Positions 53,789-64,000 of a DNA stretch of 64,000 nucleotides are shown here, piece after piece. Within the stretch, counting starts at the first letter, position 1; each line of letters starts with the position of its first letter. A model generated the notes under the pieces. The model was not told where the DNA came from and did not search any database. It saw only the letters and a list, made by a program, of their open reading frames with translations. A program made the position numbers and the translations under genes. This DNA is from Psychromonas sp. CNPT3 (GTDB lineage: Bacteria > Pseudomonadota > Gammaproteobacteria > Enterobacterales > Psychromonadaceae), in contig NC_020802.1 of the NCBI RefSeq assembly GCF_000153405.2, forward strand, positions 1,073,883 to 1,137,882, given 5' to 3'.

Positions 53789-56700
53789 TTATTTTTTGTG
53801 TACACTAAAATTAAATTTAGTCAGCTTGTTGGGTGAGATCCTAAGCACTTTAGGGTTCTCGCTGATAACGTGCATACCGGTGGGTAAAGAGTCCGTGTCG
53901 AGTTTGATTAATGTTTGTGTGCCTTTTTTATTGAGCACCCATTGATCTGGCAAGTGATAACGGCCATATTCATCGGTTTCAATGGTAATACCATCGACGC
54001 TTAATAATTTGATCCCCGGAATACCATCTTCATAAAGGCCGATATTTTCAATTTTAATTTCCCATAAGTACGTTTTGCCATCGGCATAAAGACTGCGGGT
54101 GATATTAAGGTTTTCAGCCCGGAGCCCTTTCGCTTTGTCGCCACTGTGGTTTATGGTGATGTTATTATCTTTGCTAAAGGTGATATGGCTGCCTGCATTA
54201 CTGTTGATGCTAAATGCAAAATAATCGGGTGTTAGGGTGTTAAAGCTCACAATAATGGTATTGCTTTGACTCAAGGTGCGATTTTGAGATAACCCCATTA
54301 AGCGCGAAATCTTCAGATCATCAATAATGTCATCTTGACTGATCACTTTATTATCGCGGGTGAGGGTGGTTGAGCCACTAATATAAGTGTCTGCAGCTAA
54401 ATCGACGTGCACGATAATGCCCGTTGCGGTTGCATCTGCTTGATAACCGTCTTGGTTATGATCTTCAAATACTTTACCAATGACAGACGCCGTATCAAAT
54501 ACTTTATCAGGTGCAATTTCAACACTTGCACTGCTTAAATTTGAAACCGTGCTTAATGCGCCACTGGAACGTGTATTAACCACTGCACGTGCATATGCGG
54601 TGTTAATGTATTTTCCGAACGTGGTGCCGACTGATGCGCGCAGAAGGTAACGCACACGTACTTTATCGTGCATATTATTGCCAGCACTACTGATCAATAG
54701 GTCGCCAATATTAAAGTGTAATACATTGCTGATACTCGGATCGGTATAAGAGATAACATCGTCGCTATTGTCCAAAATGCCATCTTCACCACTGTGCGTT
54801 ATCTCTGCTGAATCGGGGACATATTGAAAGCCTGATGGGTAGCGATCTTCCAGCACCACGCCCTTAAATTCTGATTCATTGTTGTTTTCAATGAGCACCT
54901 CATATTCCACTACTTCGCCCACTTGGATAATATCTTTTAAGGCGCGTTTAGTGACTAATAATTGGCCTTCATTATCCGCGTATTTTTTGACATGGACGCT
55001 GACACTTGCTCTTGCCGTTTCACCCGTTGGCGCAAGCGCATTAAAGGTGTTGGTGATATTATCATTTATGCCTTTATTAATACTGCCGATCACTGTTATC
55101 AAAAAGGAATTCGTAGCAGACGCTTTTAAGGTTTGTGTGGTATTTAAATCGACGTTATTTTGTGTAGCAATGATTTTTCCACTGGGCATCTCTTTTATGA
55201 TGGTTATCCAATCTGTAAATAATGGTGTGCCGGCAGCATTTTGTAATGCTGAGATCTCATCGGTTAATAATATTGCAGATGCATCGTTTGAGCCCCGATT
55301 ATAAGCATTTAACGTATAGGTTAGTTGGAGATCTGTATTGATATATTCTTTTTTATCTGCAATCTTAGTAACCACAAGAACGATACCCGCGGGTTGTAGT
55401 AGGGCACTTTCCGTTATCTCATTATTATTTTTAGTCATGTTGGCATTATTAATAATGGGGCCAATGGCATCGGCATTGACTCTGCCTGTTAAGGTAAATT
55501 TAATGCGAGCATTGGGCGCTAAGTCGATATTGATATCGAGCGCATCTGCAATATCAACCGTCTCAATAATACTGGTGTCATATTTGTCATTAGAGATCTT
55601 GTAACTGATATCAAAATCACTAAATGCGGCTTCTTCTTTTCCCGACAAAGTGTTGACGGTTAATTCATCCATCAAATCAACGATATTAATACCACGTGCA
55701 AAGCTATTGGCATTATTGGTTAAGGTTAAGAAGAAACTGGCTTCTTCGTTGGCAGTATAAATGCCTTCTTTGGTGCCATCTGCAACGCTTTTGACAAAGG
55801 TAACGTTTTGAATCGCAGGCAGTAAGAAAGCGCTTCGAGATACCGTTAGGTTATTAAACTCTAAACTCGCGTTGTTATTGACTCTTCCCACGGCTTTTTT
55901 ATTGACCAGACCACTGATGGTGAATTCAACCGTATCATTGGGCGCCAGTGTGATGTTGACATCAAGATCGGCATTATTAGCCTCAAAGTCGCTGATGATG
56001 GTTTTAACATCACCGGTTTTACTTTTTATATTCCATGTATCAAATGCCGGCTCTGTCTTGGCATCGATCGTATTAACGCGCAGGCCAGAGATAATGTCTT
56101 TAAGTTTAATATCACTCGCGTAACTATTGCTGTCATTTTTTATCGTTAAAATATAATCTGAGGGCTCACCCGGTGTATAAAAAAGAACCGGTGCGCTTTT
56201 GGTAAAGATAAGTCCGGGTATACGGGCAATACTTTTAGCTTGTGCGCTTGATGTCTGACCATCAAATTGTACGGTGACTTCATTGATGACATCACCATAA
56301 ATATCTTCTAATAAGTCCGCACTGGCCGTGATCGTTAATGTGTCATTGGGCGAAATATCAATATAACCATCGATGTCACCTTTATGATTAAGTGGCATAA
56401 GGGTATTTCCGGTTGCGGAAATCGCTTGAATTTTTAATGAGTCTGCTTTAAACGCGAGGCTTGTTTTACCGAAAACATTAGCGCTTTCGATTAAAGAGAA
56501 AAGGTCGGTGATATGTACATCTTTTGCCCATGCACCTGTTGAGTTTACGATGTTGATGACATAAGTTAATTTATCGCCAGATTCATACTCGCTTTTATCA
56601 ACTACTTTTGTCACTGTTACATTCGCTTTTTCAGGTCGATATGTTGCAAAGGCGCTTTGCTTTGTTCCCTTATCATCTTCAACGTCAACCGTATTCGTAA

Positions 56701-59700
56701 TGTCGCCCATGGTTTTTGCATTCACTTTTGCCTGGAAATGCAATTTTATTTTTTGATGTGGGGCAATATTATAGCGCGCGTTAAATCCATTGGCGTCGTT
56801 CTGTGAGAACAGTTGCTGCGTTAAATTAGTATTATCACCCTCGATAATGATGGTTGGTGTATCCCAGATGTCAAAGACTTGTCCGGGTAACGTTTGGCCC
56901 GCAAAATCAGAACGAATAGATGATACAAGATCAGAAATAAGGACATTGGTTAAGTAACCGTCACCGACGTTAGACACTTGTACATCAAAACCAATGACTT
57001 CATTGGGTAAATAGGTATCGGTGGCTTTAGTTATTGTTTTTTCTACTTCTAATGTGCCATTAACCGGCACAATATTACCAAAGTCTAATTTGTAGTTACG
57101 GCCATTGATGGTCGCTATATTGGTAAATTTACCGATAGCATCACTGCGAATATTTCCTGTGATTTTTATTTCCACTTTCGTAAAATCAGTATCACTACGT
57201 GACGCCGCCATTTTTATCTGTGCATTGATGTCTCCTGATAACGGTAATGTACTGATGTCGGTGTATGTTTGTTGACTATCACTGGTGGCATCGGAGATAA
57301 CGTTGGACTCAATCGTCCAATTTTCGAGTGCTGTTTGTTCTGTTCCGTCTGCGGTTTCGACCAGAAACATTGAAATTGGATCAATCACACTAACAATGGT
57401 ATTCACCTCCGAGGTATTGGAGATGGTGATACTATAAGTTATTTTTTGACCGGGGATATAAGACTCGGTATCGGAGGTCTTATTAGCGTGAATACTTGCC
57501 GTACCTTCGCTGAGCGTGATGGTATTAGAAGGTTTTGAATTGATTTTTGCGGTGTTTAGAATGTCACCCGTTGCGCGTGCAGAAACCGTTCCAAGCATTT
57601 CAAAAATTATTTTATCGCCAGGCATAAGATCAAGGCGAGCATCTAAATCGACGCGCCCCTCAAAGTTACCATTAATTGAATAACGTGCATCATCGGGACT
57701 TTCAATCACACTGACACTATTGGAGGTAAACGCATTGACGTTATCATTTACTTTAATTTTACTGATAAAATCTTCGATGTGGATATCATTTGCAATGCCG
57801 TCACCGTTATTACTCACTATGAGTTGGTATGTGACTTGACCTTCTGGATTATAATTACAGTTTTTACCGGTGCTTGATGGGAAAGTACATGTACCGCTTT
57901 CTGCTGTGGTTGATGCGACGCTCTTCTCAAAGCTTATAAGCGCAGGTGCGGGCGGTATTTTCGCTGTTTGAGCATTGTGATTATCGGCATAAGCCACATT
58001 CGCATCAATATCGCCTAGCGCATCTTCTCGAATATTGGCTTTGATGAGAAAGATAATATTTTCTTCGGGTGCGATATCGACACCTGCACTTGGATCTAAT
58101 ATTAAATCGGCATTGTTGAGATAATCAAGGGCTAAAGTATCGACCTTACTATCAAGACCGGTTGTGATCACATTGGTGATATTAAAATCAGTAAAGGCAC
58201 TGACAATGCTGCCTCCAATAACTTCGACGTGCACGCCAGAGATAATATCGCGTAATAAGATATTATCGAACCAAACGGCATTTTTATTATCCACGATCAC
58301 TTCATAGATAACTTCATCACCGGGCAGGTAATAGTTTTGTGCACTAGTATAAGGGCGCCCGCCAATAGATATTATTTTTTTATCAATACTGACGTCATGT
58401 GCAAGTGGTTTTATCGTTGAGCTAGCAAATGTTTTATTATCATATTTTGGACTAATTTTTACATTTTCTAATGTGTCTGGGCGGATGTCGGACTGCATCA
58501 CAAAGTCTATCCAGCCACCGGCTGCAATGGAAAGGTAAGGCAGGTCGATATCTTTATTATTGCCATCGACGAAGTTGCCAATAGAGGTCATTGATTCATT
58601 AGATTGGCTTACTTTTAATGTCCAACTGTCATAAACGGGCGCTTGTGTATTATCAATTTGGCCACTTGTTATTTGTGCCAGTTTAACCTTTAGCTTAGAG
58701 AAGGCTTCCGTTAATGCTTTGCCGTATTCAAGGCCTTGTCCTTTATTTTCTAAACGCAGATGATAGACTACTTTTTCACCGTCTATGGTGTGATCATAAA
58801 TCGTTTTTTCGATGCTTAGGCTATCATCGGTATACGCTTTATGCATTTTTTTAATGTTGGCTAAAAGCATATGTGAGCGTGCGGAGCTACTTTTATAGCG
58901 TGAGTCGATAGTGACACTATTAATAAAATCGCCGACCACATTTTCTTTAATGTGCGCTTTAATGGTGTAGGTTAAAAAAGAGTCTCCACTAGAGGCGTTT
59001 TTGGCTGCCAGATCAAAATTGGTATTGAGATCATTATCAGCCGAATAACTACCCGCATCTGTAATGCCACTATTATCTTTTTCAGCTGTTATGGTCCAAT
59101 GATCAAAAGCAGGGCAGGGTGTTGTTTGTCCGTTGCTTAAAGAGTAACAAGCGCTCATCACGCTGCCAATGTCGTCTTTAATTGACAGGTTATCTAAATG
59201 TACATCTTGCTCATTACGTAATTTTATCTGATATTCAACATAACCATCGGGTTTATAGCCACCGAGGCCACTGGCTAACTTTGTGACACCATCTGGCTCA
59301 TAATAGGCAATGATTTCTTTTTTATAAGTGAATTTTTGTGGTGCTGGTTTAGAGATATTACTCACTAGGTTCGCATTTACGGTAAGATTATTGACAATAT
59401 TACCAATGGCCTTTGGATGTACGGTTGCTTCAATAAAATATTGTAGTTTACTGTCTTTGCCCAGTGAAAAATGTGTGTTGAGATCTTGGTCGTCAGCGTA
59501 AGTTCCCGCACTTGAATTCATATCGGCTAGAGAGTCAGTGATTTTGTCGGTAATAGTCCAACCTGATGGGAATGCTTTGTCGTTATTACCATCAATTAAA
59601 TCGACTGTGATCTTCGATAATTCATCTAAAATTGGAATGTTATAAGCATTACCTCCGCCGGTGTTTTTAACCGTTAAAATATAATTTAATGGCTGATCTG

Positions 59701-62700
59701 GCAGATAATTTTTTTCTTGTGTTGTTTTAAAGAAGCTTAGGTGAGGAGGTGCCGATTCAACCGTAATACCCCCAATCGTAATATCACCAACAGCGTCATT
59801 ACGCACTGTGCCAATGACTTGGTAAGTCACCGAGTCACCACTGGCAATATCGATAATGGTGTTAATGTTTTGATTGTTTTCAACGGTGCCATCGCTACGT
59901 CCATCGGTTGTACCGTCTCCACCATGCGTGCTGATTTTAGACACATCGACACTAAAGACATCTTTAAACGGATGTTGTGAGCTACCATTCATTAATAAAA
60001 CGCGTACATCCGTAATATTTTCTTTAACCGTGCGATCATTCGTATAACCTGTTTTAGAGGCATATGTGACGCGGTAAGTCAGGGTGTCGCCTGGGCCATA
60101 ATATTTATTGGGTTTACCGTTGACCAATAAAACTTTCGTGATACTTAAATGATTGGTCGCTAGGTTAATTTCATGCAGTGACTCTTTTGATAATTGGTTA
60201 CTGTCCGCATAGTCTTTATAAACAAAGGCGGTATTACTGATGATCCGGCTGAGAGTATTACCCTCTTTCATGCCCACAAAATTATCTTTTACATGCACTT
60301 TGATTTTAAATATTTTATTTTCACCCGGGCTTAAGGTTAACTTAATGCCCAAGTTTTTCGCTGGGTAAATAAAATCATCGTTCGTTTTAGGGCCAAAAGA
60401 TGACTCGCCAGGGAGTTTTATTTGCCAAGAATCAAACGGAGATTGATCTTCTAAATTGGGATAATGTTTATCTTTACTATTTGCGAGTACCCCTTTGATT
60501 TCGGTTAGCATATCAGTGACTGTTAAATTTTCTTCAGTAGTCGTCTCACTGTTATTAACAATCATAATTGAGTAGATAAGATCTTCGCCCGGGATCATGC
60601 GCGTTTGATCTGCTACTTTCAAAATGGAGACGTTTAATTTACTTAACGCATCTCCCTTGCCCACACTTGCTGTTGAAGAGTGATGTGTATTGTTTAACGG
60701 ATCATAGATTTTAACCGTATTAGTAATGTTGTCAGCCACATAATCATTTTTTACGATGCCGGTGACGGTATAGGCGACAAAACCGAGTCCACCATAAGTG
60801 CCCGTTTTACCATCGGCGGGATCAAGATCAACAACGGTTGCAATATTTTGGCCATTTTGTAGTGTATTTGTGGTATCAAAATTAGAGCCTGTGCGCGGAT
60901 GTGTATCTGTCTTACCTTCTAAAGTCCAGTTAGGCTCAAAAATATTAAGCGCCGTAATATTATCGGTTACTTGCACATTATTCGCGTAGCCTTGGCCACT
61001 ATTAAACACATAAATATCAAAAGAAAGCTTCTGTCCGGGTGTAAAATTATCAAAGCTGGTCGTTTTAAGGACGGTCACGCGCGGTGGTTTAGGCGTGATA
61101 GAGGCATCTGCGTTGAGCGTGCCATGCGGGCTTTGCATTTCAAGCGTTGCATGGTTAGTAAAAGTCCCCCAAATAATTTTGCTCTCATCAGAGCGGTCAA
61201 TCTTAGCAATAATAGTGTAGGTTATTTGTATATTGGCAGGGATCTGTATTGTTGTATTTATATTTGTATCATCATCAAAAACGCCCGTACTGGCGGCCGC
61301 TATCAGCTTTGCTTGTTGCGCGCTACTAAGACCTGAAGGATCTAACACTTTTACGTCGACGCTTGTTGTCCATGCATTAAAGGCCGGTATTTTGCCTCCT
61401 GCATGCAGTATTTCAGCCTCAATATCGGTTAAGGTATCGATTAATTTAACATCGATAGCAAAGCCAGCTTGTTTTTTGTTTTTAATCAATAACTTGTAGG
61501 TTACGGTTGTTGAGCCTTTTGAGTAATAGCTATTATTAGTATTATTAAGAAGATCATTTACCTGTGCAGATTTTGCGAAGCTTACGTCCGGATCATAAGG
61601 GTAGGCCATACGGTTGGCGGTTAAACTATTATTAATGCGTACATTATTATCGATAGTGCCATTTGCAGTGGCAGTGATATGAACTTTAATGCGATAAGTA
61701 ATAATGGTATGTGCTTCAATGGAAGCATATACATCAAATTTATCAGGGCTTTGTAGTGTTCCATTGATACCTGTAACGGTGGACTGAGTGGGCGAGCCAT
61801 CAATATGTTCACTGCTTGCTGTCACTTCCCAAGAGTCATATGCGGGAATTTGAGCACCATTAATATCAGTGACCATGATAGCGCCAAGATCATCAAAAAC
61901 ACGAATATTATCGGCAATGCCATCGCCAGTATTACCCACTTTTACGGTATATATCAAAGTGCTTCCGGGCGCATATTTTTCGATATTAACGTCTTTGATA
62001 ATCGACAAATTAAAGTCTGGCATATCAAGGCCCGTACCGGTTTCACTGATATTATCATTACAAGCGGGGTCGTTATCGACAATATGGCCAATATTTGTGG
62101 TGCTGACGGTAGCGGTCAATTTATATTTGATCTCTTTACCGGGGGCGATATCTACAGAAATTTGTAGGTCGCCCGTTTGAGGTACATTATAAGAAAATTG
62201 ACCGGGATCACTTCCCTGCGCGCCATTACCCTTGATCACTTCTAATTTCCAACTTGAAAAAGCAGGGCCATCGGGCGCGTTATTTGATTGCTCGCTTTTT
62301 ATACAGGTTAAGTTGTCCGTCAACTGTAAATTATTCGCAAAATATCTATCAGAGGTGTTTTTGACGCTAATGTTATAAACAATATCCCCCCCTGGAACAT
62401 ACTCGCCTTGCAACGTCGATTTTGTTATTTGTATTTCAGGATCAGTTTCATCAAGAACGGTGGCAGCGATAAGATCTTCTGATATTTTATTCTCATCTTT
62501 TTTTATTTCATTACTATCAAATATTCTTGCTGTTACGCCCTTAATATCGCCGATACTCACCGGACTTATGTTGGCACTTATCTCGTATTCTATTTTTTCG
62601 CCCGGGTAGATAGAAACCAGATCATCAAATATTTTGTCTGTTTGGGCTCCTGATATTTGTAACTCAGAGGTGGAGTGGCTGCCAATATTGACGACTGAAA

Positions 62701-63838
62701 AGGCCCAAGTACTATTAACGGGGCCGAGTTGATCGCTGGAGTTATTGTTATTAAGATCTAAATCATTGGCATTATTAGTGATTAAATCAGCAATGTTATG
62801 GCGCACATGATATTGGCTGACAATGTTATTACTGGTATTGCTAATGGTCAGTGTCATGCTCATTGCTGAGTCAACATAATATGGGCTACTACTGTTATAT
62901 TTATGCTGCGTTATTTCCAAGTAGCCAATGGCGGGTGGAATGCTTGATTTTATTGATTTTTTTATGCTTCGATCGGTCTCACTGCTCAGTGAAAGATTAA
63001 TATCCCCCACTAAATTATCAGTGATGGTCGTTTGTATGGTGTAGGTTAATGTATCGCCAGTGGCAATGATTGCTTTTTCAATCTGCAGATCATCACTACT
63101 TAAACTATTACCTACATTACTGTCGGCGTTATTTTTTTTTGCGCTAATACTGACCTGACTAAAAGCGGGGATCGCGGTGCCATCGATACTTTCAACAAGT
63201 AAAGACATAAAGTCTTGTTGCAAGGATAAATGCTGAATTTTATCTGAGCCGGTATTTTTAACTTTTAATGTGTAAGTGAGGCTGTTATTAATTTGATATT
63301 CACTTTTATCTGCGATTAAGCTAAGCGAATACTTATAAACAGGGGCTTTAACAATGGGAGCATTATTTTGGATATCATCGCTATCTGATGTCACCTTGAC
63401 GCTGAGAGTATCGATGGGGACTAATAGTTCATCGCTTACCACTGCTGTTACTGTGTAGGTTAACGTGCCATTTGCACGTAACTGCGCGTTACTGACTAAT
63501 AAGTCGCCACTGCCTACAAAGTCTCCTTTATTTGATAATAAAGAGGCTTGTCCTAAAATTTTACTGCTTACAAAAACGTTTTGATTGTTAGATTGAAGAG
63601 ATGTGAAGTCTGCATTAACAGAGATATTGCGGATCCGACGACTACTGTTATTTTTAATTTTTATCTGATAAACCAAGGGCGCATTATTTTCATAGGTGCT
63701 TTGATCAACTTGAATATCGATAGACAGGTCGCTTGCAAGTGCTTGTAATGAAAATAAACTTAGTATGCAACTTATGAATGTTACAAAGAGAATTCGATAT
63801 GAATATGAAAATAATTTGATCACAATACGTTTATCCAT
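53789..63838 (-). CDS. Giant exported DUF11-repeat protein (3349 residues)
   Basis: A signal peptide (cleavage near residue 35, LQALA) leads to about 21 repeats of roughly 146 residues, each starting like KxxxxYxPGxxxxYxIxVxNxG and ending with xAxGxIxNxV. The pattern is DUF11/CARDB-like, Ig-fold, best kept in the last repeat (about residue 2960, LLVTKRALKDIIQVGEVVEY). The C-terminal ~230 residues have VIGKVFEDHNQDGYQ and DEYGRYHLPDQW, an SdrD-B/carboxypeptidase-regulatory-like domain. It is probably a long rod at the cell surface, an adhesin or sheath protein. It has no autotransporter barrel and no RTX repeats, so the next gene (the barrel) likely handles export or anchoring. No strong ribosome site precedes the ATG. 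Confidence 0.88.
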   Translation of the reverse strand: MDKRIVIKLFSYSYRILFVTFISCILSLFSLQALASDLSIDIQVDQSTYENNAPLVYQIKIKNNSSRRIRNISVNADFTSLQSNNQNVFVSSKILGQASLLSNKGDFVGSGDLLVSNAQLRANGTLTYTVTAVVSDELLVPIDTLSVKVTSDSDDIQNNAPIVKAPVYKYSLSLIADKSEYQINNSLTYTLKVKNTGSDKIQHLSLQQDFMSLLVESIDGTAIPAFSQVSISAKKNNADSNVGNSLSSDDLQIEKAIIATGDTLTYTIQTTITDNLVGDINLSLSSETDRSIKKSIKSSIPPAIGYLEITQHKYNSSSPYYVDSAMSMTLTISNTSNNIVSQYHVRHNIADLITNNANDLDLNNNNSSDQLGPVNSTWAFSVVNIGSHSTSELQISGAQTDKIFDDLVSIYPGEKIEYEISANISPVSIGDIKGVTARIFDSNEIKKDENKISEDLIAATVLDETDPEIQITKSTLQGEYVPGGDIVYNISVKNTSDRYFANNLQLTDNLTCIKSEQSNNAPDGPAFSSWKLEVIKGNGAQGSDPGQFSYNVPQTGDLQISVDIAPGKEIKYKLTATVSTTNIGHIVDNDPACNDNISETGTGLDMPDFNLSIIKDVNIEKYAPGSTLIYTVKVGNTGDGIADNIRVFDDLGAIMVTDINGAQIPAYDSWEVTASSEHIDGSPTQSTVTGINGTLQSPDKFDVYASIEAHTIITYRIKVHITATANGTIDNNVRINNSLTANRMAYPYDPDVSFAKSAQVNDLLNNTNNSYYSKGSTTVTYKLLIKNKKQAGFAIDVKLIDTLTDIEAEILHAGGKIPAFNAWTTSVDVKVLDPSGLSSAQQAKLIAAASTGVFDDDTNINTTIQIPANIQITYTIIAKIDRSDESKIIWGTFTNHATLEMQSPHGTLNADASITPKPPRVTVLKTTSFDNFTPGQKLSFDIYVFNSGQGYANNVQVTDNITALNIFEPNWTLEGKTDTHPRTGSNFDTTNTLQNGQNIATVVDLDPADGKTGTYGGLGFVAYTVTGIVKNDYVADNITNTVKIYDPLNNTHHSSTASVGKGDALSKLNVSILKVADQTRMIPGEDLIYSIMIVNNSETTTEENLTVTDMLTEIKGVLANSKDKHYPNLEDQSPFDSWQIKLPGESSFGPKTNDDFIYPAKNLGIKLTLSPGENKIFKIKVHVKDNFVGMKEGNTLSRIISNTAFVYKDYADSNQLSKESLHEINLATNHLSITKVLLVNGKPNKYYGPGDTLTYRVTYASKTGYTNDRTVKENITDVRVLLMNGSSQHPFKDVFSVDVSKISTHGGDGTTDGRSDGTVENNQNINTIIDIASGDSVTYQVIGTVRNDAVGDITIGGITVESAPPHLSFFKTTQEKNYLPDQPLNYILTVKNTGGGNAYNIPILDELSKITVDLIDGNNDKAFPSGWTITDKITDSLADMNSSAGTYADDQDLNTHFSLGKDSKLQYFIEATVHPKAIGNIVNNLTVNANLVSNISKPAPQKFTYKKEIIAYYEPDGVTKLASGLGGYKPDGYVEYQIKLRNEQDVHLDNLSIKDDIGSVMSACYSLSNGQTTPCPAFDHWTITAEKDNSGITDAGSYSADNDLNTNFDLAAKNASSGDSFLTYTIKAHIKENVVGDFINSVTIDSRYKSSSARSHMLLANIKKMHKAYTDDSLSIEKTIYDHTIDGEKVVYHLRLENKGQGLEYGKALTEAFSKLKVKLAQITSGQIDNTQAPVYDSWTLKVSQSNESMTSIGNFVDGNNKDIDLPYLSIAAGGWIDFVMQSDIRPDTLENVKISPKYDNKTFASSTIKPLAHDVSIDKKIISIGGRPYTSAQNYYLPGDEVIYEVIVDNKNAVWFDNILLRDIISGVHVEVIGGSIVSAFTDFNITNVITTGLDSKVDTLALDYLNNADLILDPSAGVDIAPEENIIFLIKANIREDALGDIDANVAYADNHNAQTAKIPPAPALISFEKSVASTTAESGTCTFPSSTGKNCNYNPEGQVTYQLIVSNNGDGIANDIHIEDFISKIKVNDNVNAFTSNSVSVIESPDDARYSINGNFEGRVDLDARLDLMPGDKIIFEMLGTVSARATGDILNTAKINSKPSNTITLSEGTASIHANKTSDTESYIPGQKITYSITISNTSEVNTIVSVIDPISMFLVETADGTEQTALENWTIESNVISDATSDSQQTYTDISTLPLSGDINAQIKMAASRSDTDFTKVEIKITGNIRSDAIGKFTNIATINGRNYKLDFGNIVPVNGTLEVEKTITKATDTYLPNEVIGFDVQVSNVGDGYLTNVLISDLVSSIRSDFAGQTLPGQVFDIWDTPTIIIEGDNTNLTQQLFSQNDANGFNARYNIAPHQKIKLHFQAKVNAKTMGDITNTVDVEDDKGTKQSAFATYRPEKANVTVTKVVDKSEYESGDKLTYVINIVNSTGAWAKDVHITDLFSLIESANVFGKTSLAFKADSLKIQAISATGNTLMPLNHKGDIDGYIDISPNDTLTITASADLLEDIYGDVINEVTVQFDGQTSSAQAKSIARIPGLIFTKSAPVLFYTPGEPSDYILTIKNDSNSYASDIKLKDIISGLRVNTIDAKTEPAFDTWNIKSKTGDVKTIISDFEANNADLDVNITLAPNDTVEFTISGLVNKKAVGRVNNNASLEFNNLTVSRSAFLLPAIQNVTFVKSVADGTKEGIYTANEEASFFLTLTNNANSFARGINIVDLMDELTVNTLSGKEEAAFSDFDISYKISNDKYDTSIIETVDIADALDINIDLAPNARIKFTLTGRVNADAIGPIINNANMTKNNNEITESALLQPAGIVLVVTKIADKKEYINTDLQLTYTLNAYNRGSNDASAILLTDEISALQNAAGTPLFTDWITIIKEMPSGKIIATQNNVDLNTTQTLKASATNSFLITVIGSINKGINDNITNTFNALAPTGETARASVSVHVKKYADNEGQLLVTKRALKDIIQVGEVVEYEVLIENNNESEFKGVVLEDRYPSGFQYVPDSAEITHSGEDGILDNSDDVISYTDPSISNVLHFNIGDLLISSAGNNMHDKVRVRYLLRASVGTTFGKYINTAYARAVVNTRSSGALSTVSNLSSASVEIAPDKVFDTASVIGKVFEDHNQDGYQADATATGIIVHVDLAADTYISGSTTLTRDNKVISQDDIIDDLKISRLMGLSQNRTLSQSNTIIVSFNTLTPDYFAFSINSNAGSHITFSKDNNITINHSGDKAKGLRAENLNITRSLYADGKTYLWEIKIENIGLYEDGIPGIKLLSVDGITIETDEYGRYHLPDQWVLNKKGTQTLIKLDTDSLPTGMHVISENPKVLRISPNKLTKFNFSVHKK

Positions 63839-64000
63839 TTAAGCTGAAAATTTGTTATAAAGGTTTACATACGATTTTTAAAATATTCAAGTTAAAACAC
63901 CTGTGCTGATATTATCATCGCGTGTTGTAAATTCCATGCTCAACCCGACAGGTGTAGGTAAAGAAATAATAAGAATGAACTTCAATGTTGAATTTATATT
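63839..64000. other. Upstream region of the giant operon
   Basis: 162 bases to the window edge with no gene seen. It must hold at least part of the operon's leader; no clear promoter can be assigned. Confidence 0.4.

Overview
The window comes from an AT-rich marine gammaproteobacterium of the Vibrionales/Alteromonadales type (Psychromonas, Moritella, Vibrio or Shewanella relatives). The evidence is base composition, selO, ynfA, mliC, trpR and yjeM-like genes, and above all a large integron cassette array. The genus cannot be fixed from this sequence alone.

Bases 1 to about 22,350 are the interior and probable distal end of a chromosomal (super)integron. Short, mostly plus-strand, mostly single-gene units are separated by about 20 attC-type sites. 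These run from a left edge near TAACAAG to a right core GCGTTA, with complementary arms of about 60-115 bp. No integrase gene is present; given cassette polarity it should lie left of base 1. Cassette products include a HEPN-like protein, T5orf172/GIY-YIG, DUF2971, a methyltransferase, GNAT, several VOC proteins, two LysE exporters, YdeI/OmdA, YbjQ, a STAS-like protein, DUF4399, an acyltransferase, RibD/DHFR-like, DUF3781 and small membrane proteins. The array is visibly ageing. An IS1182-family element sits at the GTT core of an attC. One two-cassette block is duplicated almost perfectly (808 bp, one difference). Several attC cores have lost the conserved G, and at least four cassette genes are fragments. 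A minus-strand trpR-aromatic amino acid permease operon lies inside the array.

Bases 22,350 to 49,100 are ordinary accessory chromosome: selO, DoxX, DUF1801, a 2H phosphoesterase, an Asp/Glu racemase, a LysR regulator divergent from a TDT transporter, a GFA protein, and two tandem secreted nuclease/phosphatase-fold lipoproteins. Further right are mliC, hydrolase, MOSC, CSD-DUF1294, ynfA, a cysteine cluster protein, small lipoproteins, a TM2 protein, an amino acid transporter, a LacI regulator and a tRNA-binding protein. A 159-bp MITE-like repeat recurs through this region and inside the array. Its ends are TACC/GGTA, the best copies are flanked by direct TAA repeats, and three copies lie at gene 3' ends, two exactly at the stop codon.

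Bases 49,284 to 63,838 (minus strand) form one apparent operon with gaps of 18 and 11 bp: a 3349-residue exported protein with about 21 DUF11-like repeats, a 1186-residue predicted outer-membrane barrel, and a lipoprotein with two OmpA peptidoglycan-binding domains. Together they look like a surface-display system: exposed repeat protein, outer-membrane anchor or translocator, and cell-wall tether. This is the best candidate for a poorly described system in the window.
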